From NCBI GenBank assembly GCA_964605205.1, contig CAZSBL010000056.1, positions 1 to 19,797 of the forward strand: a DNA stretch of 19,797 nucleotides, read 5' to 3'. The position numbers were made by a program, and so were the translations under genes. This document shows, one piece after another, positions 6,702 to 13,567 of this stretch. The notes below the pieces were generated by a model that saw only the letters and a list, made by a program, of their open reading frames with translations, was not told the origin of the DNA and searched no databases. The stretch is from JAWVYT01 sp964605205 (GTDB taxonomy: Bacteria > Gemmatimonadota > Gemmatimonadetes > Longimicrobiales > RSA9). How positions within the stretch are numbered: the stretch's first letter is position 1; every line of letters begins with the position of its first letter.

Positions 6702-6730
6702 AGTATCGCCCCAGCGCCGGCGAGGGGCAA
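6702..6730 (-). promoter_or_regulatory. Candidate promoter of the tRNA-Gly/tRNA-Cys unit
   Basis: On the minus strand TTGCCC (6730-6725) and GATACT (6707-6702) are 17 bases apart, each matching consensus at 4 of 6 positions. The bases after the -10 are very G/C-rich (GGGCGCG), as in stable-RNA promoters under stringent control. Transcription would begin near 6695 and run through the 16-bp repeats to tRNA-Gly at 6532. Confidence 0.5.
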
Positions 6731-6818
6731 GGCCCCCCGCCGCCGACGGACGGGACACCCTCCTTGCCTCGTGCGCGCCGAGCACCAGCGAATGCGAGGC
6801 GCCCGGCGCGCTCCCGGC

Positions 6819-7097
6819 CTACTCCACCTTGGGGCTGCCTGATCCGGTGGCGGCGCGCTTGGTGCGCGCCTCGAAAATTCCGGCGGCCGTGATGACCACG
6901 ACAGCGGCCAGCAGGAGGGCATTTGCGTCGAGGACGAGGTACAGTCCCATCAGGAGGGCACCCACGCCGAACAGCGCCTCCGACCCGGCTCTCTGCTTCG
7001 CGATCTTCCCGCTGGCCGCTCGCAGCGCTGTCAGCGCCAGCCCGGCGCTCCCCAGCGCCAGCACGGCCATCCCAACGTACAGGAGAGCATTCTCCAT
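6819..7097 (-). CDS. Small three-helix membrane protein
   Basis: A 92-residue protein with hydrophobic segments at about 5-27, 41-57 and 58-75 and a short basic/polar C-terminal tail (ARTKRAATGSGSPKVE). A basic loop (ALRAASGKIAKQR) lies between helices 1 and 2, so that loop is probably cytoplasmic. ATG 7097 is preferred: AGGGGGTGA, a near-perfect anti-16S match, ends 8 bases upstream and overlaps the TAG of the preceding lipoprotein gene. GTG 7109 would sit inside that site. The 15-base gap and shared sequence point to translational coupling, so the two products probably work together. I cannot name a family; an immunity-type or membrane partner of the lipoprotein is only a hypothesis. The gene is followed at 6730 by the tRNA promoter. 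Confidence 0.75.
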   Translation of the reverse strand: MENALLYVGMAVLALGSAGLALTALRAASGKIAKQRAGSEALFGVGALLMGLYLVLDANALLLAAVVVITAAGIFEARTKRAATGSGSPKVE

Positions 7098-7105
7098 CAG
7101 AATGT

Positions 7106-7114
7106 TCACCCCCT
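7106..7114 (-). promoter_or_regulatory. Ribosome-binding site overlapping the upstream stop codon
   Basis: AGGGGGTGA on the minus strand differs by one base from the anti-16S complement AGGAGGTGA. Its first two bases are the last two of the TAG stop (7115-7113) of the lipoprotein gene, and it ends 8 bases before ATG 7097. This fixes the start of the three-helix protein and implies coupled translation. Confidence 0.7.
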
Positions 7115-7970
7115 AACTCGAACGACAGGTGTTCACCATGTCCGACCCGGTCTTGACCATGGCCGCGGCCCCGCCGAGCATCGAGACACAGGCCAGTGCG
7201 TTGCCGCTCCCGCACGACGCCGCGGCTACCGCGGAGCCGAAGGTTGCAATGGCGAACCAGCCAGCCGAGACCAGGCAATCCTTCGATGGCCACCCCCACC
7301 ACGCCAGGGTGTGGCCGTCCACCGTGGCCGGACACTCCGCAGCCCGGCCGGCTCGGGTAACGTAGCTGTAGAGTTCACGGGGCCTGGTGTGAAAATAGCC
7401 GTACGCGGCCCCACCTGCATTATTTGCTGTTCGGAAGATCTCGTCGTCCCACGGCCTCAGATAGACACGGCCATCATCTCGGTGATTGGTTCCGCCTGCC
7501 GTGACGTCGGTCATGTAGACCGTGGATTCACGGCTACCCTCGCCGCCCGTGACTTCTTCGGCCTTGGCGTTGTAGGAGTCCCATGTGAGCTCCGGTGCGT
7601 CGAGTGTGACCCAGTGGACCTCCTGCTGCATATGGCTCAGCAGGTCGCCCCACTGGGCGTCGGTGTAGCCGAGCAGATCCTGAAGATTCTCCTGTTCGCT
7701 CTGGGAGAGGTTCTGGAGGTCGATGCCGGCAGCACTTGCGCGAGCCTCCATGTCAGCGACCTGGCGCTGCAGACTGGAGCTGCCGTTCACGACCGTCGCG
7801 CCCCTGTGACTCGCATCCACCAGCTCCTGGTCGGACACGGTCGTCGTCTCCGTGTGGTTCGCCGCTCCCTCGGGGCTCAAAGCCGCCACCGGGGGCTCCG
7901 TTCCGGCGTCGCCGCACGCCGTGAGAGACATCACCAGCCAGAGGGCGAGGAAAGTCGATTGTGCCCGCAT
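7113..7970 (-). CDS. Lipoprotein with a Cys-containing hydrophobic Gly/Ala-rich C-terminal segment
   Basis: A 285-residue secreted lipoprotein. ATG 7970 is the start: AAGGA lies about 6 bases upstream, and residues 1-19 form a lipoprotein signal peptide (MRAQ, a hydrophobic core, lipobox LTAC with C19). The frame is open to 8117, but that extension is Arg-rich and unconvincing. Residues 20-60 are a Thr/Ala/Glu-rich linker, 64-118 are predicted helical (LQRQVADMEARA, LSQSEQENLQDLLG), and 119-205 are Trp/Tyr-rich. The C-terminus (about 213-285) has five cysteines (C213, C232, C253, C261, C282) around a hydrophobic small-residue stretch at 233-272. Total length, N-terminal soluble part and a C-terminal Cys-rich hydrophobic module recall halocin-C8-type bacteriocin precursors, though halocin C8 has ten cysteines. 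This is a resemblance of layout, not demonstrated homology. A coupled three-helix membrane protein follows. Confidence 0.72.
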   Translation of the reverse strand: MRAQSTFLALWLVMSLTACGDAGTEPPVAALSPEGAANHTETTTVSDQELVDASHRGATVVNGSSSLQRQVADMEARASAAGIDLQNLSQSEQENLQDLLGYTDAQWGDLLSHMQQEVHWVTLDAPELTWDSYNAKAEEVTGGEGSRESTVYMTDVTAGGTNHRDDGRVYLRPWDDEIFRTANNAGGAAYGYFHTRPRELYSYVTRAGRAAECPATVDGHTLAWWGWPSKDCLVSAGWFAIATFGSAVAAASCGSGNALACVSMLGGAAAMVKTGSDMVNTCRSS

Positions 7971-8019
7971 GCGAATCCTTCTTGAAGGGGGGGAGGGTGA
8001 CCCCCGCGTCCAACGGCTT

Positions 8020-8041
8020 TCTGCGGTCTTCACTCCGCAGA
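8020..8041. other. Leader hairpin upstream of the Cys-containing lipoprotein gene
   Basis: A perfect 7-bp inverted repeat, TCTGCGG (8020-8026) with CCGCAGA (8035-8041), has an 8-base loop. It sits about 50 bases before ATG 7970, within the expected 5' leader. It is not followed by a T-run, so it is more likely a stability or regulatory structure than a terminator. Confidence 0.4.
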
Positions 8042-8097
8042 CCCTACCGTCGGTCCGGGGGCCCTTGTTTCTATGATTCGCGTTACGGAGCCATGCG

Positions 8098-8125
8098 GGA
8101 ATAGCAGATTGGGACACTTTTGCAA
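8098..8125 (-). promoter_or_regulatory. Weak candidate promoter of the Cys-containing lipoprotein gene
   Basis: On the minus strand TTGCAA (8125-8120) and TATTCC (8103-8098) are 16 bases apart, with a TG one base before the -10 (extended -10 form). The -10 matches only 3 of 6 bases. It would give a leader of about 120 bases. Confidence 0.28.
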
Positions 8126-8190
8126 CAACGCTCTCGTCCCCGCCTCAACGTCAACCCGATCCCGGCCGGGTGAGACGGGTTCCGAACGAA

Positions 8191-8220
8191 GACGCGGCCC
8201 CGCCGAAGCGGAGCCGCGTC
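8191..8220 (-). terminator. Intrinsic terminator of the lipocalin-like lipoprotein gene
   Basis: The arms 8191-8203 and 8208-8220 pair over 12 of 13 positions with one mismatch. On the minus strand they enclose a UUCG tetraloop closed by C-G, an unusually stable loop, and TCTTCGTT follows. It lies about 80 bases after the stop at 8302. Confidence 0.7.
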
Positions 8221-8301
8221 ATTCCTTCAGCAGCCGGAAGCCTCCGGCCTGCGCACGCTGCAGGCGCCGCGTGGGTAGCCGGCGGAGTCAGCCGCCGACC
8301 G

Positions 8302-8799
8302 CTATCGGGTCAGGCGGACATCGAGTTCCGCGGCGACCTCGCCACGGACTTCGAGCCCGGCCTGCTGCTCGAAGGCGTCCGGGAAGTCGAACGTGACGTT
8401 GTCGTTCGAAAGTGTCAGCACATCGCCGTCGAGGGTGAACGCCGCATCGATGTCCGAGACCAGTCCGGCCATGGAGGCCTGCCCGGTGAAGTCGATGCTC
8501 AGCGTGTCGCCACTGATGGAGAAGGTCCCCGCCATGGGCACCTGCCCCGTCTCAGCCAGCACGATCTCGATGGTGCCCGTGAACGAGCCATCCTCACCGA
8601 CATCCAGCGTGACCGTGCCCTGGAGGTCCGCGATCACGTCGACGCTGAAGGCGGGCGTCGCCTGGTCGGTGTACTCGAACCGTGTCGCGTTCCACGTGCC
8701 CGCCAGGTCCGCCACCTCGACGCCCGTAGCGTCTTCATCACAGCCCGTGAGGGCGAACGCGGCCAGTATCACCACACTCGCAGTGCGTAAGAACTTCAT
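8302..8799 (-). CDS. Lipocalin-like lipoprotein
   Basis: A 165-residue lipoprotein anchored after export. ATG 8799 has AGGAGA about 7 bases upstream; the open frame to 8868 is not used. The signal peptide is MKFLRT, a hydrophobic core and lipobox LTGC (C20), followed by DEDATG, where Asp at +2 would favour inner-membrane retention if enterobacterial sorting rules applied. The mature part starts with LAGTWNATRFEYT (32-44), the opening strand of lipocalin-like small beta-barrels. It then alternates acidic beta strands and turns (GTVTLDVGEDGSFTGTIEIV, GTFSISGDTLSIDFTG, AFTLDGDVLTLSND). Small proteins of this kind are common in Gemmatimonadota and Bacteroidota and their ligands are unknown. It is monocistronic: its own promoter lies at 8868-8896 and a terminator follows. 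Confidence 0.8.
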   Translation of the reverse strand: MKFLRTASVVILAAFALTGCDEDATGVEVADLAGTWNATRFEYTDQATPAFSVDVIADLQGTVTLDVGEDGSFTGTIEIVLAETGQVPMAGTFSISGDTLSIDFTGQASMAGLVSDIDAAFTLDGDVLTLSNDNVTFDFPDAFEQQAGLEVRGEVAAELDVRLTR

Positions 8800-8839
8800 T
8801 CGTGCTTCTCCTGATTCTGGGAGGATTAAAAGGGGATTG

Positions 8840-8853
8840 CCGGCGAAAGCCGG
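8840..8853 (-). other. Leader hairpin of the lipocalin-like lipoprotein mRNA
   Basis: CCGGC (8840-8844) and GCCGG (8849-8853) form a 5-bp stem with a 4-base loop. On the minus strand CAATCCCCTTTTAATCC follows. It lies after the predicted transcription start (about 8861) and before the ribosome-binding site, so it may be a leader structure or weak attenuator; it could also help to end recN transcripts. Confidence 0.4.
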
Positions 8854-8867
8854 TCCGACAGCCGACA

Positions 8868-8896
8868 AAGGTAGGCGTCCGGGCTCACCGTGTCCA
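8868..8896 (-). promoter_or_regulatory. Candidate promoter of the lipocalin-like lipoprotein gene
   Basis: On the minus strand TGGACA (8896-8891, 5 of 6 bases of TTGACA) and TACCTT (8873-8868, 3 of 6) are exactly 17 bases apart. They lie between the recN stop (8933) and ATG 8799 and predict a leader of about 60 bases. Confidence 0.45.
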
Positions 8897-8932
8897 CCCG
8901 TTCGTTACCCGCGCGTGACCTCGACGCCCGCC

Positions 8933-10594
8933 TCAACCGGCCCGGAGCAGCTCCCGGGCATGGTCGAGGCTCGTCTCGCTCTCCGGGTCGCCGCCGAGCA
9001 TGCGGGCCAGCTCCCGGACCCGCTCGTCGCCATCCAGCTCTTGGAGGTCAGTGCGGGTCATCCCCTCGGCCTCGCCCTTCACCACCAGGAGGTGGTGGTC
9101 GGCCCGGGACGCGATCTGGGGGAGGTGCGTGATGGCGAAAACCTGGTGGTGGGCGGCCACCTCCTTGAGCTTGGCGCCCACCTTCACGGCGATCTTCCCG
9201 CCGATCCCGGCATCGATCTCGTCGAAGACCAGCGTGGGTACCTGGTCGACCCGGGCAAGGATGGTCTTGAGGGCGAGCATGACCCGGGACAGCTCGCCGC
9301 CCGACGCCACGTCCTTCAGCGGCCGCGGCTCGAATCCCACGTTCACGGCTACGAGGAACTCGACGCCCTCGGCGCCGTGGGGCCCGGGCTCCTGCAGCGG
9401 GTCGAGGGCCACCTGGAAGCGGCCGCCCTCGAGCCCCACCTCCGGCAGGATCGCCATGACCCGCTCGGCCAGCTCGTGGCCGGCGGTGCGGCGTCCCTCC
9501 GTCAGGCGACCGGCCAGCTCCCGGACCTTCGCCTCGGCCTCGGCCTCCCGCTTCTCCAACGCCTTCCGCTCGAAGTCTGCGTTCTCCAGGCTGTCGAGCT
9601 CTTGCCGGGCGCTGCGGGCCGTCTCGAGGACGTCCTCGAGCGCGGGGCCGTACTTGTTCTTGAGGCGATAGAGCGTGTCCTGACGTCGCTGGATCTGGTT
9701 CAGCCGGGCCGGGTCGTGCTCCACCTGGCTGGCGTAGCCGGCCATGCGGCGCCCCAACTCCTCCACGTTGTAGTACGCCGTCTCCAGCAGCTCCTTCGCG
9801 TCCTCCTGGCCGGGATCGATCCGTACCAGCTCGCCCAGGTCGCGCCGGAGTCCGCCCAGCACCTCGGCCACGCTGGTCTCGCTCTCGTAGAGCGCCTGGT
9901 TCAGCTTCTCGGACAGCCGCGCCAGGTCTTCGGCGTGCTCCAGGCGACGGCTCTCCACCTCCAGCTCCTCCTCTTCCCCGGGCTCGATCCCGGCCTCTTC
10001 GATCTCGTTGAGCTGGAAGCGGAGGAAGTCGGCGCGCTGCTCGATCTCGCGGCGCCGCGACTCCAGGGTTTCCAGCTCGCCGTGGACATCGGCCAGCTCG
10101 GCGTGGGCCGCCCGCATCTCTTCCACCAGCCCGACCTGGCCGGCGAAGGCGTCGAGGATGGCCCGCTGATCGGCGTTCCGGAGCAGGGCCTGGTGCTCGT
10201 GCTGGCCGTGGAGGTCCGCAAGTCGGCCGCCCAGCTCGCCCACCAGCCCCGCCGTGCTGGCCGCGCCGTTCACCCACGCCCGGTTCCGGCCCGCCGCGGC
10301 CACCTCGCGGCGCAGGATCAGGAGCCCGTCCTCCGTGTCCAGCCCCTGGCCCCGCAGGATCGACAGGATGTCGGCCCGGTCCTCCACGTCGAAGACGCCC
10401 TCCACCACCGCCCGCTCGGCCCCGGCCCGCACCGCGTCCGATGACGCCCGCTCGCCCAGGAGCAGCGACAGCGCCCCCACGATGATGGACTTCCCGGCGC
10501 CGGTCTCGCCCGTGAGCACGTTCAGCCCGGGCTCCAGGCGCACGGCGAGCCGCTCGATGACGGCGAAGTTCTCGATGCGGAGCTCGATCAACAT
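8933..10594 (-). CDS. recN: DNA repair protein RecN
   Basis: A 553-residue SMC-like ATPase involved in double-strand break repair, binding DNA ends and cooperating with RecA. Residues 1-50 are the N-terminal ATPase half with Walker A GETGAGKS (29-36). A GQHEHQALL segment follows the GGRLADLHG strand. About 165-375 is antiparallel coiled coil rich in Glu/Arg/Leu. The C-terminal half carries the ABC signature ASGGELSRVMLAL (430-442), Walker B TLVFDEIDAGIGG (454-466) and the THLPQIA switch (489-495). Length equals that of E. coli RecN. ATG 10594 starts the conserved MLIELRIENFAVI; the frame is open to 10678 but without similarity. No Shine-Dalgarno is seen, and a good -10 box ends 5 bases before the ATG, so the mRNA may be leaderless. 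It follows nadK by 117 bases. Confidence 0.96.
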   Translation of the reverse strand: MLIELRIENFAVIERLAVRLEPGLNVLTGETGAGKSIIVGALSLLLGERASSDAVRAGAERAVVEGVFDVEDRADILSILRGQGLDTEDGLLILRREVAAAGRNRAWVNGAASTAGLVGELGGRLADLHGQHEHQALLRNADQRAILDAFAGQVGLVEEMRAAHAELADVHGELETLESRRREIEQRADFLRFQLNEIEEAGIEPGEEEELEVESRRLEHAEDLARLSEKLNQALYESETSVAEVLGGLRRDLGELVRIDPGQEDAKELLETAYYNVEELGRRMAGYASQVEHDPARLNQIQRRQDTLYRLKNKYGPALEDVLETARSARQELDSLENADFERKALEKREAEAEAKVRELAGRLTEGRRTAGHELAERVMAILPEVGLEGGRFQVALDPLQEPGPHGAEGVEFLVAVNVGFEPRPLKDVASGGELSRVMLALKTILARVDQVPTLVFDEIDAGIGGKIAVKVGAKLKEVAAHHQVFAITHLPQIASRADHHLLVVKGEAEGMTRTDLQELDGDERVRELARMLGGDPESETSLDHARELLRAG

Positions 10595-10599
10595 GGTCG

Positions 10600-10629
10600 A
10601 TGATAGGCCGCCCCGACCGGGCGGATCAA
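10600..10629 (-). promoter_or_regulatory. Candidate sigma-70 promoter of recN (leaderless)
   Basis: On the minus strand TTGATC (10629-10624, 4 of 6) and TATCAT (10605-10600, 5 of 6) are 18 bases apart. Transcription is expected about 6 bases after the -10, at or beside the A of ATG 10594. I see no LexA-type inverted repeat overlapping it. Confidence 0.5.
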
Positions 10630-10711
10630 TAGCTGGATGGGACACGCCCCGGAACGAGGTCGCGAGGCCGGCGGCCATATCGCCGAATCGACCCCGCGCC
10701 CGGCGGCACCG

Positions 10712-11653
10712 TCAAGCGCGGTGGTCGGGCCCGTCATCGCCGTCATCGCCGGACGGCGACGCCCCGGGCTCGGGCGAGGTGGGGGCCTTGATCCCCCAGT
10801 GGAGCTTCCGGCGCAGCGTGGAGAAGAAGCTCTGCTCCCGGAGCCGGACCAGCGGGACCGTCGCCTCGCCCCGGTTCACCACCAGCCGGTCTCCGTCGGT
10901 CAGCGCCTCACCCGACTGGCCGTCGACGGTCAGGATCACGTCGGCGTTCGGGTCCCGGACCTCGACCTCGACCACGGTGTCGGCGGGCAGCACCAGCGGG
11001 CGGACCGCCAGCGTGTGGGGGCAGATCGGTGTGGCCAGCACGCATTCCATCTCCGGCGCCACGATCCCGCCGCCGGCGGAGAGCGAATACGCCGTGGAGC
11101 CGGTGGGCGTGGCCAGGATGATCCCATCGGCGCTGTACTCGCCCACCTCTTCCCGCTCCTCGCCGAGGAAGATCGCGAGCCGGATGACCCGGGCGAACCC
11201 GCCCTTGTGCAGGACGGCGTCGTTCAGCGCCATGTGCACGCCGCCCGGTGACCCATCGGCGGCCACCACCCGGGCCTCCAGGGTGAACCGGGTGTCGAGC
11301 CAGTAGTCGCCGCCCATGATGGCATCGAGGGCCGGCTCCAGCTCGCCGGGCCCCACCGAGGTGAGGAACCCGAGGTGGCCGAGGTTCACCCCGAGGACCG
11401 GCGTATGGTGGGTGGCCACCAGCCGGGAGCCCCGGAGCAGCGTGCCGTCGCCGCCGAAGGAGATCAGGAGATCCAGCCGCCCGGGCACGAATTCACCGGC
11501 GGCGTCGAAGAAGTCCCTGAGCTCGGTCTCGGGGTACAGCTCGAGCCCGTACTCCGGCACGAGCCGGTTCAGTGTGTCGGCCACGGCCTCCAGCGTGGGA
11601 TCCCGACTGTGCCCCACGATCCCGATGCGCCGGAACGGATGGGACTCCGTCAT
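10712..11653 (-). CDS. nadK: NAD kinase
   Basis: A 313-residue cytosolic enzyme that phosphorylates NAD to NADP. The diagnostic GGDGT is at 67-71, with strand ISF before it. Also present are GVNLGHLGFLT (88-98), MALND (141-145; many family members have NE here), YSADGIILATPTGSTAYSLSAGG (173-195, the second nucleotide-binding region), ICPHTLAVRPLVLP and VDGQ. A C-terminal Pro/Ser/Asp-rich tail of about 20 residues extends beyond the usual fold. ATG 11653 overlaps the dxs TGA by one base; GTG 11656, one codon earlier, is also possible. No strong ribosome-binding site is visible, so re-initiation after dxs is likely. NADPH supply suits the neighbouring isoprenoid and folate genes. Confidence 0.95.
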   Translation of the reverse strand: MTESHPFRRIGIVGHSRDPTLEAVADTLNRLVPEYGLELYPETELRDFFDAAGEFVPGRLDLLISFGGDGTLLRGSRLVATHHTPVLGVNLGHLGFLTSVGPGELEPALDAIMGGDYWLDTRFTLEARVVAADGSPGGVHMALNDAVLHKGGFARVIRLAIFLGEEREEVGEYSADGIILATPTGSTAYSLSAGGGIVAPEMECVLATPICPHTLAVRPLVLPADTVVEVEVRDPNADVILTVDGQSGEALTDGDRLVVNRGEATVPLVRLREQSFFSTLRRKLHWGIKAPTSPEPGASPSGDDGDDGPDHRA

Positions 11654-13560
11654 CACGCCGTCTCGCGCACGGTCTTCACGCCCAGCCGGACCAGGTCACG
11701 GGCGTTCTCGGCGATCCCGGTGGGCGTCAGTCCCACCTCTTCCAGCTGCTCGGCCCGCGACGCGTGATCGATGATCCGGTCCGGCACGCCCATCACCCGC
11801 ACCCGGGGGCCGCCCTCCCGGTCGGCGGCCCGGGCGGCCACGGCGGCGCCGAACCCGTTCACCACGATCCCCTCCTCGATGGTCAGGACCGCGCGGTGCG
11901 AACCCAGCGCCCAGTCCAGCGTCTCCCGATCCATCGGCTTGAGGAACCGGCAGTTCACCACCGACGCCTCGATCCCCTGCTCCTCGAGGAGCCCGGCGGC
12001 CTCGACCGCCGGGAGCACCATGGTGCCCGTGGCCAGGAGCGCCACGTCGCTGCCCTTCCGCAGCGCCTCCCAGCTCCCGAGCTCGATGTCGGCGATCTCG
12101 TCCATGGCCGGCGCGTCGTAGGGGACGTTGTCCCGGGGGTAGCGGAGGGTGAACGGCCCACCGTGGTGCTCGACGCCCATGCGCAGGAGCGCCAGCAGCT
12201 CCGCCGGGTCCTTGGGCGCGGTGACCACCGTGTTCGGCACGGTCAGGAAGTAGGCGATGTCGTAGAGGCCCATGTGCGTGGGACCATCGTTGCCCACCAG
12301 ACCGGCCCGGTCCAAGGCGAAGACCACCGGCAGCTTCTGGAGTGCGGCGTCGTGGATGATCGAGTCGTACGCCCGCTGCAGGAACGTCGAGTAGATGGCC
12401 GCTACCGGCTTGATCCCCTCCGCGGCGAGCCCCGAGGCGAAGGTCACGGCGTGCCCCTCGGCGATCCCCACGTCGAAGAACCGGTCCGGGTATGCATCGC
12501 CGAACTCGCCGGTGCCCGTGCCGCCGGGCATGGCCGCCGTGATGACCGCCATCTCGGGGTGCGTGGCGCCGAGCTCCATCAGGCCGCGGCCGAAGACCTT
12601 GGTGTAGCGGGGCAGCCCGCCGCTCTTCTTGTGGATCTCGCCGCTGATCTTGTCGAACGGCTTGGCGCCGTGCCAGCCGACGGGGTCCTTCTCCGCCGCC
12701 GGGTAGCCCTTCCCTTTCCGCGTGAGCACATGCACCACCCGCGGCCCCTTCATGTCCTTTACGTTCCGCAGCGTCTCCACCAGCTCGGCGGTGTTGTGCC
12801 CGTCCACCGGGCCCACGTAGCGGAACCCCAGGTCCTCGAAGAGCATCCCCGGCACCACCATGTTCTTCACGCTGTCATCCAGCTTCACCGCCAGGTGCTC
12901 CATCGGCTCCGGCAGCCGGTGTACGATCTCCTTGAGCTCGTCTCGCAGGCGGTTGTAGAGTGGGTTGCTCCGCACCCGGTTAAGATACCGGTTCATGGCG
13001 CCCACGTTCGGCGCGATGGACATCTCGTTGTCGTTCAGGATCACGATGAGGTCGCGGTCGGTGTGCCCGGCGTTGTTCATCGCCTCGTACGCGATCCCGC
13101 TGGTGAACGAGCCATCGCCGATGATCGCCACCACCTTGTGGTCGTCGCCCTTCAGGTCCCGGGCCGTGGCCATCCCGAAGGCCGCAGAGATCGACGTGGC
13201 CGCGTGGCCCGCGCCGAAGGTGTCGTACTCGCTCTCATCGCGCTTCAGGAACGGACCCAGCCCGTCTTTCTGACGGATGGTGTCGAACCGGTGGTTGCGG
13301 CCCGTGAGGATCTTGTGCGGGTAGCCCTGGTGCCCCACGTCCCAGACCAGCTTGTCCACCGGCGTGTCGAAGACGTAGTGCAGCGCGATGGTCAGCTCCA
13401 CCACGCCCAGACCCGGCGCGAAGTGGCCGCCCAGCCTGCTGATCACGTCCACCAGCCGCTGCCGGACCTCGTCGGCCAGCGTGTCCAGCTCCTCCTGGCT
13501 CAGCCGGCGCACATCCGCCGGCGAAGCGATCCTGTCCAGCAACGCCACTCTCGCCTCCAT
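11653..13560 (-). CDS. dxs: 1-deoxy-D-xylulose-5-phosphate synthase
   Basis: A 635-residue thiamine-diphosphate enzyme joining pyruvate and glyceraldehyde 3-phosphate, the first step of the MEP isoprenoid pathway. Present are GGHFAPGLGVVELT (44-57), DVGHQGYPHKILTGR (74-88), the TPP/Mg motif GDGSFTSG (148-155) through LNDNEMSI (175-182), GPVDGHN (250-256), the catalytic Glu in GIAEGHAVTFASG (E368), RAGLVGNDGPTHMG and a transketolase C-terminal domain ending in VMGVPDRIIDHASRAEQLEEVGLT. The length is typical (620-640). ATG 13560 lies 7 bases after the ispA stop with only a weak GCGAGA site; the open frame to 13668 is the shadow of ispA. It is part of the folD-nadK operon and supplies precursors to IspA upstream. 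Confidence 0.97.
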   Translation of the reverse strand: MEARVALLDRIASPADVRRLSQEELDTLADEVRQRLVDVISRLGGHFAPGLGVVELTIALHYVFDTPVDKLVWDVGHQGYPHKILTGRNHRFDTIRQKDGLGPFLKRDESEYDTFGAGHAATSISAAFGMATARDLKGDDHKVVAIIGDGSFTSGIAYEAMNNAGHTDRDLIVILNDNEMSIAPNVGAMNRYLNRVRSNPLYNRLRDELKEIVHRLPEPMEHLAVKLDDSVKNMVVPGMLFEDLGFRYVGPVDGHNTAELVETLRNVKDMKGPRVVHVLTRKGKGYPAAEKDPVGWHGAKPFDKISGEIHKKSGGLPRYTKVFGRGLMELGATHPEMAVITAAMPGGTGTGEFGDAYPDRFFDVGIAEGHAVTFASGLAAEGIKPVAAIYSTFLQRAYDSIIHDAALQKLPVVFALDRAGLVGNDGPTHMGLYDIAYFLTVPNTVVTAPKDPAELLALLRMGVEHHGGPFTLRYPRDNVPYDAPAMDEIADIELGSWEALRKGSDVALLATGTMVLPAVEAAGLLEEQGIEASVVNCRFLKPMDRETLDWALGSHRAVLTIEEGIVVNGFGAAVAARAADREGGPRVRVMGVPDRIIDHASRAEQLEEVGLTPTGIAENARDLVRLGVKTVRETA

Positions 13561-13567
13561 GTCTCGC

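Larger units (their letters stand above)
7971..8301. other. 331-base intergenic region between two lipoprotein genes
   Basis: It contains no convincing gene. It holds the terminator of the lipocalin-like gene (8191-8220), a weak promoter (8098-8125) and a leader hairpin (8020-8041) before the ribosome-binding site of the downstream lipoprotein. It is less GC-rich than its surroundings around 8060-8130. The remainder shows nothing I can interpret. Confidence 0.6.

Noticed and set aside
8393..10444. Long plus-strand open frame (683 codons) opposite recN
   Set aside because: It is antisense to a fully conserved recN, is rich in His/Arg/Gly/Pro typical of high-GC shadow frames, and has no recognisable domain.
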